Origin: Hyphomicrobiales bacterium
GTDB lineage: Bacteria; Pseudomonadota; Alphaproteobacteria; Rhizobiales; Aestuariivirgaceae
Reading direction: 5' to 3'
Assembly: GCA_023266715.1 (NCBI GenBank)
Contig: JAHFPK010000037.1
Span: 1-15,408, forward strand
DNA length: 15,408 nt
Part shown: one piece after another, positions 6,615 through 13,575 of the stretch
How the letters are laid out: each line of letters starts with the position of its first letter
Position numbering within the stretch: the first letter of the stretch is position 1
Position numbers and translations under genes: made by a program
The notes under the pieces: model-generated
The model's input: the letters and a program-made list of their open reading frames with translations, nothing else
The model's database searches: none
Told to the model about the DNA's origin: nothing

Positions 6615-6627
6615 GTCAAAATTTGAC
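6615..6627. promoter_or_regulatory. Palindrome over the predicted btaA transcription start
   Basis: GTCAAA (6615-6620), A, TTTGAC (6622-6627) is a perfect 6-bp inverted repeat. It sits just downstream of the -10-like TATGGA of btaA, about where transcription should begin, a usual place for a repressor to bind. The ArsR-family protein of this island is a candidate ligand. This is inference from position only. Confidence 0.3.
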
Positions 6628-6631
6628 GACG

Positions 6632-6665
6632 TCCATAGGCATCCTTTGTGACAGCTATGTCACAG
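6632..6665 (-). promoter_or_regulatory. PHO-type promoter of btaAB
   Basis: On the minus strand CTGTGAC (6665-6659), ATAG, CTGTCAC (6654-6648) form a tandem PHO-box-like site (11 of 14 fixed positions). Exactly ten bases further lies TATGGA (6637-6632) as the -10, the same spacing as in the E. coli pstS promoter. The predicted mRNA would have a leader of about 35 bases before ATG 6590. The site also contains a perfect inverted repeat, TGTGACA-GCTA-TGTCACA (6647-6664), so it looks similar from both strands. Confidence 0.6.
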
Positions 6666-6678
6666 ACCCATCTGGCGG

Positions 6679-6713
6679 CTGTCACACAGCCTTCATCAAT
6701 CTCGGAAAATAGA
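6679..6713 (+). promoter_or_regulatory. PHO-type promoter of plcP
   Basis: CTGTCAC (6679-6685), ACAG, CCTTCAT (6690-6696) match 11 of the 14 fixed PHO-box positions on the plus strand. The spacer ACAG is the same as in the arsR box. Eleven bases on lies AATAGA (6708-6713), a weak -10. Transcription would begin near 6720, so plcP would have almost no leader before ATG 6723. Together with the minus-strand site at 6648-6665 it forms a divergent regulatory region. Confidence 0.5.
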
Positions 6714-6722
6714 GACCAAACA

Positions 6723-7577
6723 ATGCCGCATTCTGGTGAGTCGATGAAAGCCGACGTCTTAACCATACGCCGCTACCGGGCGATTTTCATATCCGATGTC
6801 CATCTCGGCACGCGCCGCGCCCAGGCCGCAGCTCTGCTTGATTTCCTGCGCGAGACTGAAAGCAAAAGGCTCTATCTCGTGGGCGACATGATCGACAGCT
6901 GGTCCCTGCGCCAGAAATGGTATTGGGACCAGCTGCACAACGACGTGATCCAGAAAATCCTGCGCAAGGCGCGCAAAGGCACAAAGGTCATTTTCATTCC
7001 CGGGAATCACGATGAGAATTTCCGCGATTTCACCGGCCACCGCTTTGGCCACGTCGCCGTGATGCGCGAGGCAGTCTACAAAAGCGCGTCAGGCCTTAGT
7101 TATCTGATCCTCCATGGCGACAAGTTTGACAACGTGATCTATTTCGCCCCATGGCTCGCAAAGTTCGGTGACTGGGCCTATGAGCGATTGATGGACCTGA
7201 ACGGTCCGGTCAACGCCATGCGTCGCCTGTTGGGTTTCGGAAAATGGTCGCTTTCCGCCTATATGAAACACAAGGTCAAGAAGGCGGTGGAATTCATATC
7301 GCGATTTGAGGAGGCCGTGGTCCGCGAGGCCCACGCGCGCGGCTGCCAGGGCGTGATTTGCGGCCATATTCATACACCAGACAACCGGATAATCGGCGGC
7401 ATTCATTATTTGAATGACGGCGACTGGGTGGAAAGCTGCACCGCCCTTGTCGAGCATTTCGATGGCCGTTTCGAGATCATCAATTGGAGGCAGGCGAAAC
7501 CTGAAACCGTCAAGGAACCCATGGATGAAAGCGCCATGCCGGCGCCTCAGTCACCGGCCTTTATTCATCTTCGCTAG
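6723..7577 (+). CDS. plcP: PlcP-type phospholipase C (metallophosphoesterase, LpxH-related)
   Basis: A 284-residue cytosolic metallophosphoesterase close to the UDP-2,3-diacylglucosamine pyrophosphatase family. The metal ligands are visible: SDVHLG (D25, H27), GDMID (D55), GNHDEN (N95, H96), LHGDKFD (H131) and GHIHTPD (H215, H217). In Sinorhizobium PlcP cleaves phosphatidylcholine and related phospholipids to diacylglycerol during phosphate starvation; placement divergent from btaAB, whose enzymes consume diacylglycerol, argues for PlcP over LpxH. ATG 6723 fits the predicted promoter. ATG 6744, preceded by GGTGAG, is an alternative giving 277 residues. A GTG at 6648 would place the N-terminus inside the PHO boxes and is rejected. 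The 3' end overlaps ureG by 27 bases, convergently. Confidence 0.82.
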   Translation: MPHSGESMKADVLTIRRYRAIFISDVHLGTRRAQAAALLDFLRETESKRLYLVGDMIDSWSLRQKWYWDQLHNDVIQKILRKARKGTKVIFIPGNHDENFRDFTGHRFGHVAVMREAVYKSASGLSYLILHGDKFDNVIYFAPWLAKFGDWAYERLMDLNGPVNAMRRLLGFGKWSLSAYMKHKVKKAVEFISRFEEAVVREAHARGCQGVICGHIHTPDNRIIGGIHYLNDGDWVESCTALVEHFDGRFEIINWRQAKPETVKEPMDESAMPAPQSPAFIHLR

Positions 7578-8195
7578 AAAAGGCTTCTCCAGTCCACCTG
7601 CTGTCTCAATAAAGCTGATAACTTCAGCAAGCCCTTTACGACGGAGCATATCGGAGAAGACATAGGGCTTGTCACCCCGCACTTTTTTCGTATCGTCTTC
7701 CATGACGTCAAGCCGCGCATTCACATGGGGCGCGAGATCGGTTTTGTTGATGATGAGAAGATCGGAGCGGCTGATGGCAGGGCCGCCCTTCCTTGGAATT
7801 TTTTCGCCCTGGCACACACTGATGACATAAAGCGTGATGTCGGCCAGATCGGGCGAGAATGTTGCCGCCAGGTTGTCACCTCCAGATTCGATGAAGATGA
7901 TATCCAAATCCTTGTGGCGCGAAGTCATCTCGGCAATCGCTGAAAGATTGATGGATGCATCTTCGCGTATGGCCGTGTGTGGGCAGCCCCCGGTTTCAAC
8001 CCCCATGATGCGGTCTTCAGGCAGGGCCTGAACCCTATTGAGAATGAGCGCATCTTCCTTCGTATAAATATCATTGGTGATCACGGCAACCGAATAGGTC
8101 TCGCGCATCGCCTTGCACAGCATTTCAATCAATGTGGTCTTGCCGGAGCCCACCGGCCCGCCAATGCCAACGCGCAAGGGTCCATGTTTGCTCAT
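7551..8195 (-). CDS. ureG: UreG: urease accessory GTPase
   Basis: A 214-residue SIMIBI-class GTPase that hydrolyses GTP to drive nickel delivery into urease. All family signatures are present: P-loop GPVGSGKT (13-20), the nickel-binding CPH motif (71-73), ESGGDN (103-108) and the guanine-specificity motif NKTD (150-153). Length is normal. It is the last gene of the urease cluster. Its ATG overlaps the ureF stop (ATGA), so translation is coupled. The 3' end overlaps the convergent plcP gene by 27 bases, leaving no room for an ordinary terminator between the two operons. Confidence 0.97.
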   Translation of the reverse strand: MSKHGPLRVGIGGPVGSGKTTLIEMLCKAMRETYSVAVITNDIYTKEDALILNRVQALPEDRIMGVETGGCPHTAIREDASINLSAIAEMTSRHKDLDIIFIESGGDNLAATFSPDLADITLYVISVCQGEKIPRKGGPAISRSDLLIINKTDLAPHVNARLDVMEDDTKKVRGDKPYVFSDMLRRKGLAEVISFIETAGGLEKPFLAKMNKGR

Positions 8196-8848
8196 GAGCG
8201 AAACACCCGTGAATATTGGGTTTCATGCCGCATGGCAGAAATATCAGACAACAGAGTGGAACTGCCGAGATCATCAAGCTTTGCTGTCAAGGCCCGTTCT
8301 GCTGTTTTGGCAATAACCGACATAAGACCGCCCATGACTTCGAGCCCTTTGGTCTGACCGAGGGGAACAAGCCGTACAGCCACGGCGATCAGATTATTTG
8401 TAAAGGCCTGCAAATAAGCAAGCAGACCCGCACGTTTGTCTATGCCTGCTTTTTGACACGCTGCCGCAACAGCCACGGGATAAGTTTGAAGATTCATGGT
8501 TTCGCCAGCCGACAAGGTCGCCACCGCTTTAGCGAATGACTGGCCGAGGTCAGAGGTTTCCAAAGCCCGTTCGCGCGATGCGGCAAGAGCCAGAGCCAAT
8601 TCATCAATCTCCGCGCGAACTTCGTCACTCGCGTCATAGGCAGCCGAGAACAATACCGCATCATTCCACCCGCTGCCATGAACCAACAGAGACTCAATCC
8701 ACACCCTCACGTCATCACCCGATTTCACTATGCCATCATCAATGGCCCATTCCAGTCCGTGGGAATAGGCAAAGCTGCCAACCGGAAAGGCCGGCGACAT
8801 GAAGGCCAGAAGTTGCAATAGTTGCTGGGACTCAGTGGTGATGGCCAT
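8192..8848 (-). CDS. ureF: UreF: urease accessory protein
   Basis: A 218-residue, mostly helical protein with the UreF hallmarks LLAFMSPAFPVGSFAYSHGLE near the N-terminus, then a WIESLLVHGSGWNDAVLF region and a C-terminal VRLVPLGQTKGL segment. UreF bridges UreD and UreG in the complex that activates apo-urease and regulates the GTPase. ATG 8848 (MAITTESQQ) is the start; it lies 17 bases inside the end of ureE. The frame continues open upstream to 8911, but that extension lies inside ureE and would add 21 atypical residues. The stop overlaps the ureG start. Confidence 0.95.
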   Translation of the reverse strand: MAITTESQQLLQLLAFMSPAFPVGSFAYSHGLEWAIDDGIVKSGDDVRVWIESLLVHGSGWNDAVLFSAAYDASDEVRAEIDELALALAASRERALETSDLGQSFAKAVATLSAGETMNLQTYPVAVAAACQKAGIDKRAGLLAYLQAFTNNLIAVAVRLVPLGQTKGLEVMGGLMSVIAKTAERALTAKLDDLGSSTLLSDISAMRHETQYSRVFRS

Positions 8849-9269
8849 AGGCGCCTGCTTCCGGCTCAAATATTTCTTCAATATCAGCAACACGGGCACC
8901 AAGGCCCACAAGCATCTCCGAAATCACATGGTCCCGGCGGATCAGGATGCGGTCGCTTTCAATCTGCGCTTCAAGATGGCGATTGCCAATCTGATAGGCC
9001 AGAACCGTAAGATGGGCGGAATCCCGGCCACGAATCTCCGTCAGTGGTTCCGGCCGTGCCAACACTTTAATGACGCGGCCATCTTCCAGTACCAGCCCGT
9101 CCCCATGGCGCAGCGCCTGCGCCTGTTCGAGATCAAGCAGAAATGAGAGCCCGCCATCAGCCTTCATCACCATGCGGCGACGGTGGCGCGCCGTGTGATC
9201 CAAAGTAATGGTTTCATAAGGCCCATTCATGAGTGGTCCTGCGGGACGAACGTGCGTCGCGCGCAGCAT
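8832..9269 (-). CDS. ureE: UreE: urease nickel metallochaperone
   Basis: A 145-residue nickel chaperone that passes nickel to UreG. It begins MLRATHVRPAGP and contains DHTARHRRRM, LLDLEQAQALRHGDGLVLEDG and the C-terminal domain region GRDSAHLTVLAYQIGNRH, all typical of UreE. The C-terminus ends in only three histidines (YGHHH), so it lacks the long His-rich nickel-storing tail of the Klebsiella protein. ATG 9269 lies one base after the ureC stop. An open frame continues upstream to 9353 but lies within ureC. Confidence 0.94.
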   Translation of the reverse strand: MLRATHVRPAGPLMNGPYETITLDHTARHRRRMVMKADGGLSFLLDLEQAQALRHGDGLVLEDGRVIKVLARPEPLTEIRGRDSAHLTVLAYQIGNRHLEAQIESDRILIRRDHVISEMLVGLGARVADIEEIFEPEAGAYGHHH

Positions 9270-9270
9270 T

Positions 9271-10983
9271 TTAGAACAGGAAGTAGCGCTGCGCCATCGG
9301 CAGCACGGTTGCGGGGTCACAGGTGAGAAGTTCGCCATCGGCGCGAACCTCATAGGTTTCCGGATTCACCTCTATCTTCGGCATCTCGCCATTATGCACC
9401 ATAGCGGATTTGGAAATTGTGCCCCGCGTATTGAGAACTGCAACTAGGCTCTTGTCCACGCCAAGCTTTTTCTCCAGGCCTTTTGCAAGCGACGCCGCCG
9501 ACACAAAGGTGAGGGCAGACCGCGCCAGCGACTTGCCAAAGCTCGCAAACATCGGGCGGTAATGTACGGGCTGCGGCGTCGGAATCGAAGCATTGGGATC
9601 GCCCATGGGGGCTGCCGCAATGGAACCGCCGAGCAGAACCAGATCGGGCTTCACTCCGAAGAATGCGGTCGACCAGAGAACCAGATCGGCCTTCTTGCCA
9701 GCTTCAATGGAACCCACCTGATGGGCAATTCCCTGCGCGATGGCCGGATTGATGGTATATTTTGCAATGTAGCGTTTCACCCGGAAGTTATCATTCTGGT
9801 TTTTGTCTTCGGCCAAACGCCCGCGCTGCACTCGCATTTTATGCGCCGTCTGCCAGGTGCGGATGATCACTTCACCGACGCGTCCCATGGCCTGGCTATC
9901 CGACGACATCATGGAAAACACCCCGAGATCGTGGAGAATGTCTTCCGCTGCAATGGTTTCCTTCCTGATACGGCTTTCGGCAAAGGCAATATCTTCAGGT
10001 ATCCGCGGATTGAGATGGTGGCACACCATCAGCATGTCGAGATGTTCGGCTACCGTGTTGATTGTGTAAGGCCGCGTGGGGGTTGTGGACGATGGCAACA
10101 CATTTGGGAGGCTGGCAATGCGGATGATATCAGGCGCATGACCACCGCCCGCCCCTTCCGTGTGGAAAGCGTGAATTGTGCGGCCCTTGAAAGCGGCAAT
10201 CGTGGCTTCAACAAAACCTGATTCATTCAGTGTATCCGTATGCAGCCCCACCTGCACGTCAAAGCGATCGGCCACCGCAAGGCAGCAATCAATGGTGGCA
10301 GGTGTCGTTCCCCAATCCTCATGCAATTTAAGCCCGCAGGCACCGGCGAGGATTTGCTCTTCCAACGCGGCTGGTAACGAAGCATTGCCCTTGCCCATAA
10401 AGCCGAGATTCATCGGAAAGGCATCCGCCGCTTCAATCATGCGCCCCAGGTGCCACGGCCCCGGCGTACAGGTCGTTGCTTTGGTACCTGTTGCTGGGCC
10501 GGTCCCGCCACCGATCATCGTCGTGATGCCGGAGTTCAAGGCCTCGTCAATTTGCTGGGGCGCGATGAAATGAATATGGGCATCAATACCGCCAGCGGTT
10601 AGAATTTTTCCCTCACCGGCAATAATCTCCGTACCCGGACCAATAATGATGGTCACTCCCGATTGCGTGTCAGGATTTCCCGCCTTGCCGATGGTTGCAA
10701 TGCGCCCGTCTTTCAAGCCTAAATCAGCTTTCACAATTCCCCAGTGATCGATGATCAAAGCATTGGTTATCACCGTATCAACGGCACCCGCTGCCCGCGT
10801 GACTTGGCTTTGCCCCATGCCGTCCCGGATGACTTTGCCGCCTCCGAAAGTGACTTCCTCGCCATGAACCGTGAAATCACGCTCCACTTCAACGAAGAGC
10901 TCCGTATCCGCGAGCCGAACCTTGTCGCCCACCGTGGGGCCAAACATGCCGGCATAGCTGGCGCGAGGCTGCTTAGTCGCCAT
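9271..10983 (-). CDS. ureC: UreC: urease alpha (catalytic) subunit
   Basis: A 570-residue amidohydrolase that hydrolyses urea to ammonia and carbamate at a di-nickel centre. All active-site residues are present at the Klebsiella positions plus two: H136 and H138 (GGIDAHIHF), the carbamylated lysine K219 and H221 (GLKLHEDWG), H248, H274 (HAFHTEG), the flap C321 and H322 (MVCHHLNP), and the metal ligand D362 (SSDSQAMGRVGE). It should therefore be a working enzyme. ATG 10983 shares one base with the ureB stop (TGATG); the GTG just before it is less likely. Product ends YFLF. Confidence 0.98.
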   Translation of the reverse strand: MATKQPRASYAGMFGPTVGDKVRLADTELFVEVERDFTVHGEEVTFGGGKVIRDGMGQSQVTRAAGAVDTVITNALIIDHWGIVKADLGLKDGRIATIGKAGNPDTQSGVTIIIGPGTEIIAGEGKILTAGGIDAHIHFIAPQQIDEALNSGITTMIGGGTGPATGTKATTCTPGPWHLGRMIEAADAFPMNLGFMGKGNASLPAALEEQILAGACGLKLHEDWGTTPATIDCCLAVADRFDVQVGLHTDTLNESGFVEATIAAFKGRTIHAFHTEGAGGGHAPDIIRIASLPNVLPSSTTPTRPYTINTVAEHLDMLMVCHHLNPRIPEDIAFAESRIRKETIAAEDILHDLGVFSMMSSDSQAMGRVGEVIIRTWQTAHKMRVQRGRLAEDKNQNDNFRVKRYIAKYTINPAIAQGIAHQVGSIEAGKKADLVLWSTAFFGVKPDLVLLGGSIAAAPMGDPNASIPTPQPVHYRPMFASFGKSLARSALTFVSAASLAKGLEKKLGVDKSLVAVLNTRGTISKSAMVHNGEMPKIEVNPETYEVRADGELLTCDPATVLPMAQRYFLF

Positions 10984-11288
10984 CACAAGTCCCCCATGAT
11001 TTTCTGCTGGAAACCATATATTTTCCGTGAGCCCCCGAGCGGCACCAAGGTCACGTCGCGCCGTTGCCCAGGTTCAAACCGCACCGCCGTGCCGGAAGGA
11101 ATATCAAGCCGCATGCCCCGCGCCTTCGCGCGCTCAAACCGAAGCGCCTCATTGGTTTCAAAGAAATGATAGTGGGAGCCGACCTGTATGGGTCGGTCGC
11201 CCGCATTGGCAACTTCGATGGTTACACGTTTTGCGCCCACATTGATTTCAATGTCGCCAGACGCTGGAATGATTTCACCGGGGATCAT
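10983..11288 (-). CDS. ureB: UreB: urease beta subunit
   Basis: A 101-residue urease beta subunit, normal length for bacteria that have separate beta and gamma chains. It starts MIPGEIIP and has the family signature VGSHYHFFETN and the RLDIPSGTAVRFEPG segment. It forms the (alpha beta gamma)3 enzyme with UreA and UreC. ATG 11288 is preferred over upstream frame extensions because GAAGAGAGAG immediately precedes it, and those extensions run into ureA. It lies ten bases after the ureA stop. Confidence 0.96.
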   Translation of the reverse strand: MIPGEIIPASGDIEINVGAKRVTIEVANAGDRPIQVGSHYHFFETNEALRFERAKARGMRLDIPSGTAVRFEPGQRRDVTLVPLGGSRKIYGFQQKIMGDL

Positions 11289-11298
11289 GTCTCTCTCT

Positions 11299-11601
11299 TC
11301 AGCGCACGGGGTTATGAACGGTGACAAGTTTGGTGCCGTCTGGAAAAGTGGCCTCAACCTGGATGTCATGGATCATTTCGGCAATCCCTTCCATCACTTG
11401 CGCTCTGGAAACAACACGGGCCCCTGTCTCCATCAGATCGGCAACACTGCGGCCATCCCGCGCCCCTTCGACGACAAAATCCGTGATGAGGGCAATCGTC
11501 TCAGGATGATTGAGCTTGACGCCGCGCTCGAGCCTGCGCCGTGCAACACCGGCCGCCATCGCAATCAGCAGTTTGTCTTTTTCCCGTGGCGTCAGATGCA
11601 T
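11299..11601 (-). CDS. ureA: UreA: urease gamma subunit
   Basis: A 100-residue urease gamma subunit. It begins MHLTPREKDKLLIAMA and contains RGVKLNHPETIALI and a C-terminal VEATFPDGTKLVTVHNP, the canonical family pattern. ATG 11601 is preceded by GAGGAA, part of which forms the ureD stop (TGAGGAA), so it is translated directly after ureD. UreA and UreB are separate chains here, as in most alphaproteobacteria. Confidence 0.97.
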   Translation of the reverse strand: MHLTPREKDKLLIAMAAGVARRRLERGVKLNHPETIALITDFVVEGARDGRSVADLMETGARVVSRAQVMEGIAEMIHDIQVEATFPDGTKLVTVHNPVR

Positions 11602-11610
11602 ATAATTTCC

Positions 11611-12411
11611 TCAAAGAGTCCAAACTTTAGGCAGTTCGCTTGGCGCAGCAAGCACCCTCAAGGCCGGAATCAAGGTTTTTCTTAAATCGAAGCCATCCAC
11701 GCCCACAAGCCTTGCAATGAGCTTGCCATCCCAGGCGCTCACACCGCCCAGATCATCAAATATTTCGCGTAAGGGCTCAAGGAAACTTTCAGCCGTCGGC
11801 CCCACAAAAACCAGCGTGGCAAAGGCCGTAGCCCCATTGAGCGCAGCAGCACCTTGAACCCGCACCGGATCAAAACGAAGGTCATCGGCATAAATCAGCC
11901 GCCCGTTACTGCGGATGCGCCAACGGTCACGGAAGTAAAAATCCGTCAGATTTTCACCCATGGCCCTGCGGCCCAAAATCACTGACTCCACCGCGAGTAG
12001 CGTGGCGCTTCGATGAAGTTCGACATCAAGGGATCTCTCCAGCTTTGCCCCATCAAAAATTATGGTTTCCTGGGGCAACCATGACAGCCGCGCTTCGCCC
12101 TGCCCGCGAAGTTTTGTCGTGACCCGCGTCTCACTGCCCAGCGAAGGATAAATTTTTTCCGCCGCCTGCGTTGTCAGACAGAGATCACTTGCTGCCTGTG
12201 CAGTAATTTCAAAACGATCGCCTCCAGCCAGCCCTCCGGATGTATTGATGATAATCGCTTCATGGGGTTGGTCTGCCGGCCGCGCAGGCACGCGCAGTTT
12301 CGCACAACCCTCTTCGCGCAGGCGCTTCACCACACCGCGCGCTCTTATTTCAAGTGCAAGACTACCTGCACTGCGCTGCAGATCAGAATCCAAGGTCTGA
12401 ATCACAGTCAT
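11611..12411 (-). CDS. ureD: UreD: urease accessory protein (UreH)
   Basis: A 266-residue accessory protein that binds apo-urease and recruits UreF and UreG for nickel insertion. Family marks are INTSGGLAGGDRF, LTTQAAEKIYPS, WLPQETIIFDGAKLERS and the central LGRRAMGE segment. ATG 12411 is chosen: it lies a single base after the hemH stop and gives MTVIQTLDSDLQ. The frame remains open upstream to 12483, but that stretch lies within hemH and encodes an atypical Cys/Trp-rich sequence. The tight junction means ureD is probably expressed from a promoter shared with hemH. Confidence 0.94.
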   Translation of the reverse strand: MTVIQTLDSDLQRSAGSLALEIRARGVVKRLREEGCAKLRVPARPADQPHEAIIINTSGGLAGGDRFEITAQAASDLCLTTQAAEKIYPSLGSETRVTTKLRGQGEARLSWLPQETIIFDGAKLERSLDVELHRSATLLAVESVILGRRAMGENLTDFYFRDRWRIRSNGRLIYADDLRFDPVRVQGAAALNGATAFATLVFVGPTAESFLEPLREIFDDLGGVSAWDGKLIARLVGVDGFDLRKTLIPALRVLAAPSELPKVWTL

Positions 12412-12412
12412 T

Positions 12413-13456
12413 CTAACCGATCCAACCCAGCAGCTCCTGGCGAACCAACACCTCCAGCATGTCTGCGGAATGCTGACTATCATTCAAGCAAGGCACAGCT
12501 GAAAAATTAGTGCCACCCGCATGTTTGAAGGTTTCATCAAGGCCAATAGCAACTTCCTCCAGGGTTTCCACACAATCGGCAGAAAATCCTGGCATGATCA
12601 TCACCAGATTTCTAATACCTTTTGCCGGCAAGCCTTCAACGGTGTTTTGTGCATAGGGCTGCAGCCATTCAGCCCGGCCAAAGCGCGATTGAAACACCAC
12701 TTGCAATTGCCCAGGCGCGAGTTTCATTTTTTCCCGCAGCAGGCGTGCGGTTTTCATGCAGTGGCAATAATAGGGATCGCCTTTGGTCAAATAGTCCTGC
12801 GGCAATCCATGAAATGATGCCAGGATCAAATCTGGCTTCCACGCCAAATTTTTGATATGATCCTTCAGGCTTTTTGCCAGGGCATCAATATAGGCGGGAT
12901 GATCATAATAGGGCGGCACGCTGCGAATGGCGGGTTGCCACCGCATGGTGCCCAAGGCCTCGAAACACTTGTCCAAGGCCGTTGCTGTCGTTGCGGCGCT
13001 ATATTGCGGATAGAGCGGCACGAACAAAATCCGGTCGCAGCCCTGCTCCTTGAGCGCTTCGATGCGTTTACTCACCGGCGGCAGGCCATAGCGCATGGCC
13101 CAGTCAACAATAATCTCCGGCCTGTCCTTGAGTGACTCTTGAAGTTTTTCGCTTTGCCCGCGCGTAATGGTCTTCAGGGGCGATTCATTGAGGTCCTTGT
13201 TCCAGATCTTTCCATAGGCATGGCCACTCTTCTGCGGACGGAAAGTCAGAATAATCCCGTTCAGAATGACCCACCACAGGATAGGATTGACTTCGATCAC
13301 CCGGCGGTCCGACAGAAATTCCTTCAAGTAACGCCGCATTGGCCAATAGGACGTGGCTTCAGGTGTTCCTAAATTCATCAGTAAAACGCCAATATTGCCT
13401 TTGTTAACTTCCGGGTGGTTTGGGGGCAGGAGTTTTGTTGAGAAACCGCTTTTCAT
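12413..13456 (-). CDS. hemH: HemH: ferrochelatase
   Basis: A 347-residue ferrochelatase, the enzyme that inserts ferrous iron into protoporphyrin IX at the end of heme synthesis. Motifs are VLLMNLGTPE near the N-terminus, LFVPLYPQYSAATTAT (144-159), the catalytic His216 in SFHGLP and the acidic ETLEE segment (E297). Cysteines are C140, C164, C231, C233, C295 and C323; the C-terminal cysteine cluster of human-type [2Fe-2S] ferrochelatases is not evident. AAGG four bases before ATG 13456 supports the start. It is the first gene of the minus-strand block that continues into ureDABCEFG, an unusual partner for urease genes. Confidence 0.96.
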   Translation of the reverse strand: MKSGFSTKLLPPNHPEVNKGNIGVLLMNLGTPEATSYWPMRRYLKEFLSDRRVIEVNPILWWVILNGIILTFRPQKSGHAYGKIWNKDLNESPLKTITRGQSEKLQESLKDRPEIIVDWAMRYGLPPVSKRIEALKEQGCDRILFVPLYPQYSAATTATALDKCFEALGTMRWQPAIRSVPPYYDHPAYIDALAKSLKDHIKNLAWKPDLILASFHGLPQDYLTKGDPYYCHCMKTARLLREKMKLAPGQLQVVFQSRFGRAEWLQPYAQNTVEGLPAKGIRNLVMIMPGFSADCVETLEEVAIGLDETFKHAGGTNFSAVPCLNDSQHSADMLEVLVRQELLGWIG

Positions 13457-13575
13457 GGGCCTTGGTCATAGGTGAAGATAGTGCTGGAATCAACCAGACC
13501 GGAAGGCGTTAATATATTGCAAACGCTGATTGAATATCTTGTTTTCAAGGAAATTTGTGCAAGGCGCATATCGCA

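Noticed and set aside
5565..6626. 353-codon open frame on the plus strand opposite btaA.
   Set aside because: It lies antisense to a confidently assigned gene, shows no recognisable domain, and is explained by codon bias of btaA.
6647..6664. TGTGACA-GCTA-TGTCACA as a CRP/FNR-type site.
   Set aside because: The TGTGA and TCACA arms are eight bases apart instead of six. The tandem PHO-box reading with a correctly spaced -10 explains the site better.
6648..6722. Upstream GTG start for plcP at 6648.
   Set aside because: It would place the first 25 codons inside both PHO-type sites and adds residues unlike the family N-terminus.
9562..10221. 219-codon open frame on the plus strand opposite ureC.
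   Set aside because: It is antisense to ureC, has no domain features, and is typical of frames opposite a long GC-rich gene.
13457..13575. A defined promoter for hemH or the histidine kinase in their shared gap.
   Set aside because: The gap is AT-rich, but I could not find a -35/-10 pair with acceptable spacing, nor a recognisable iron or nitrogen regulator site.
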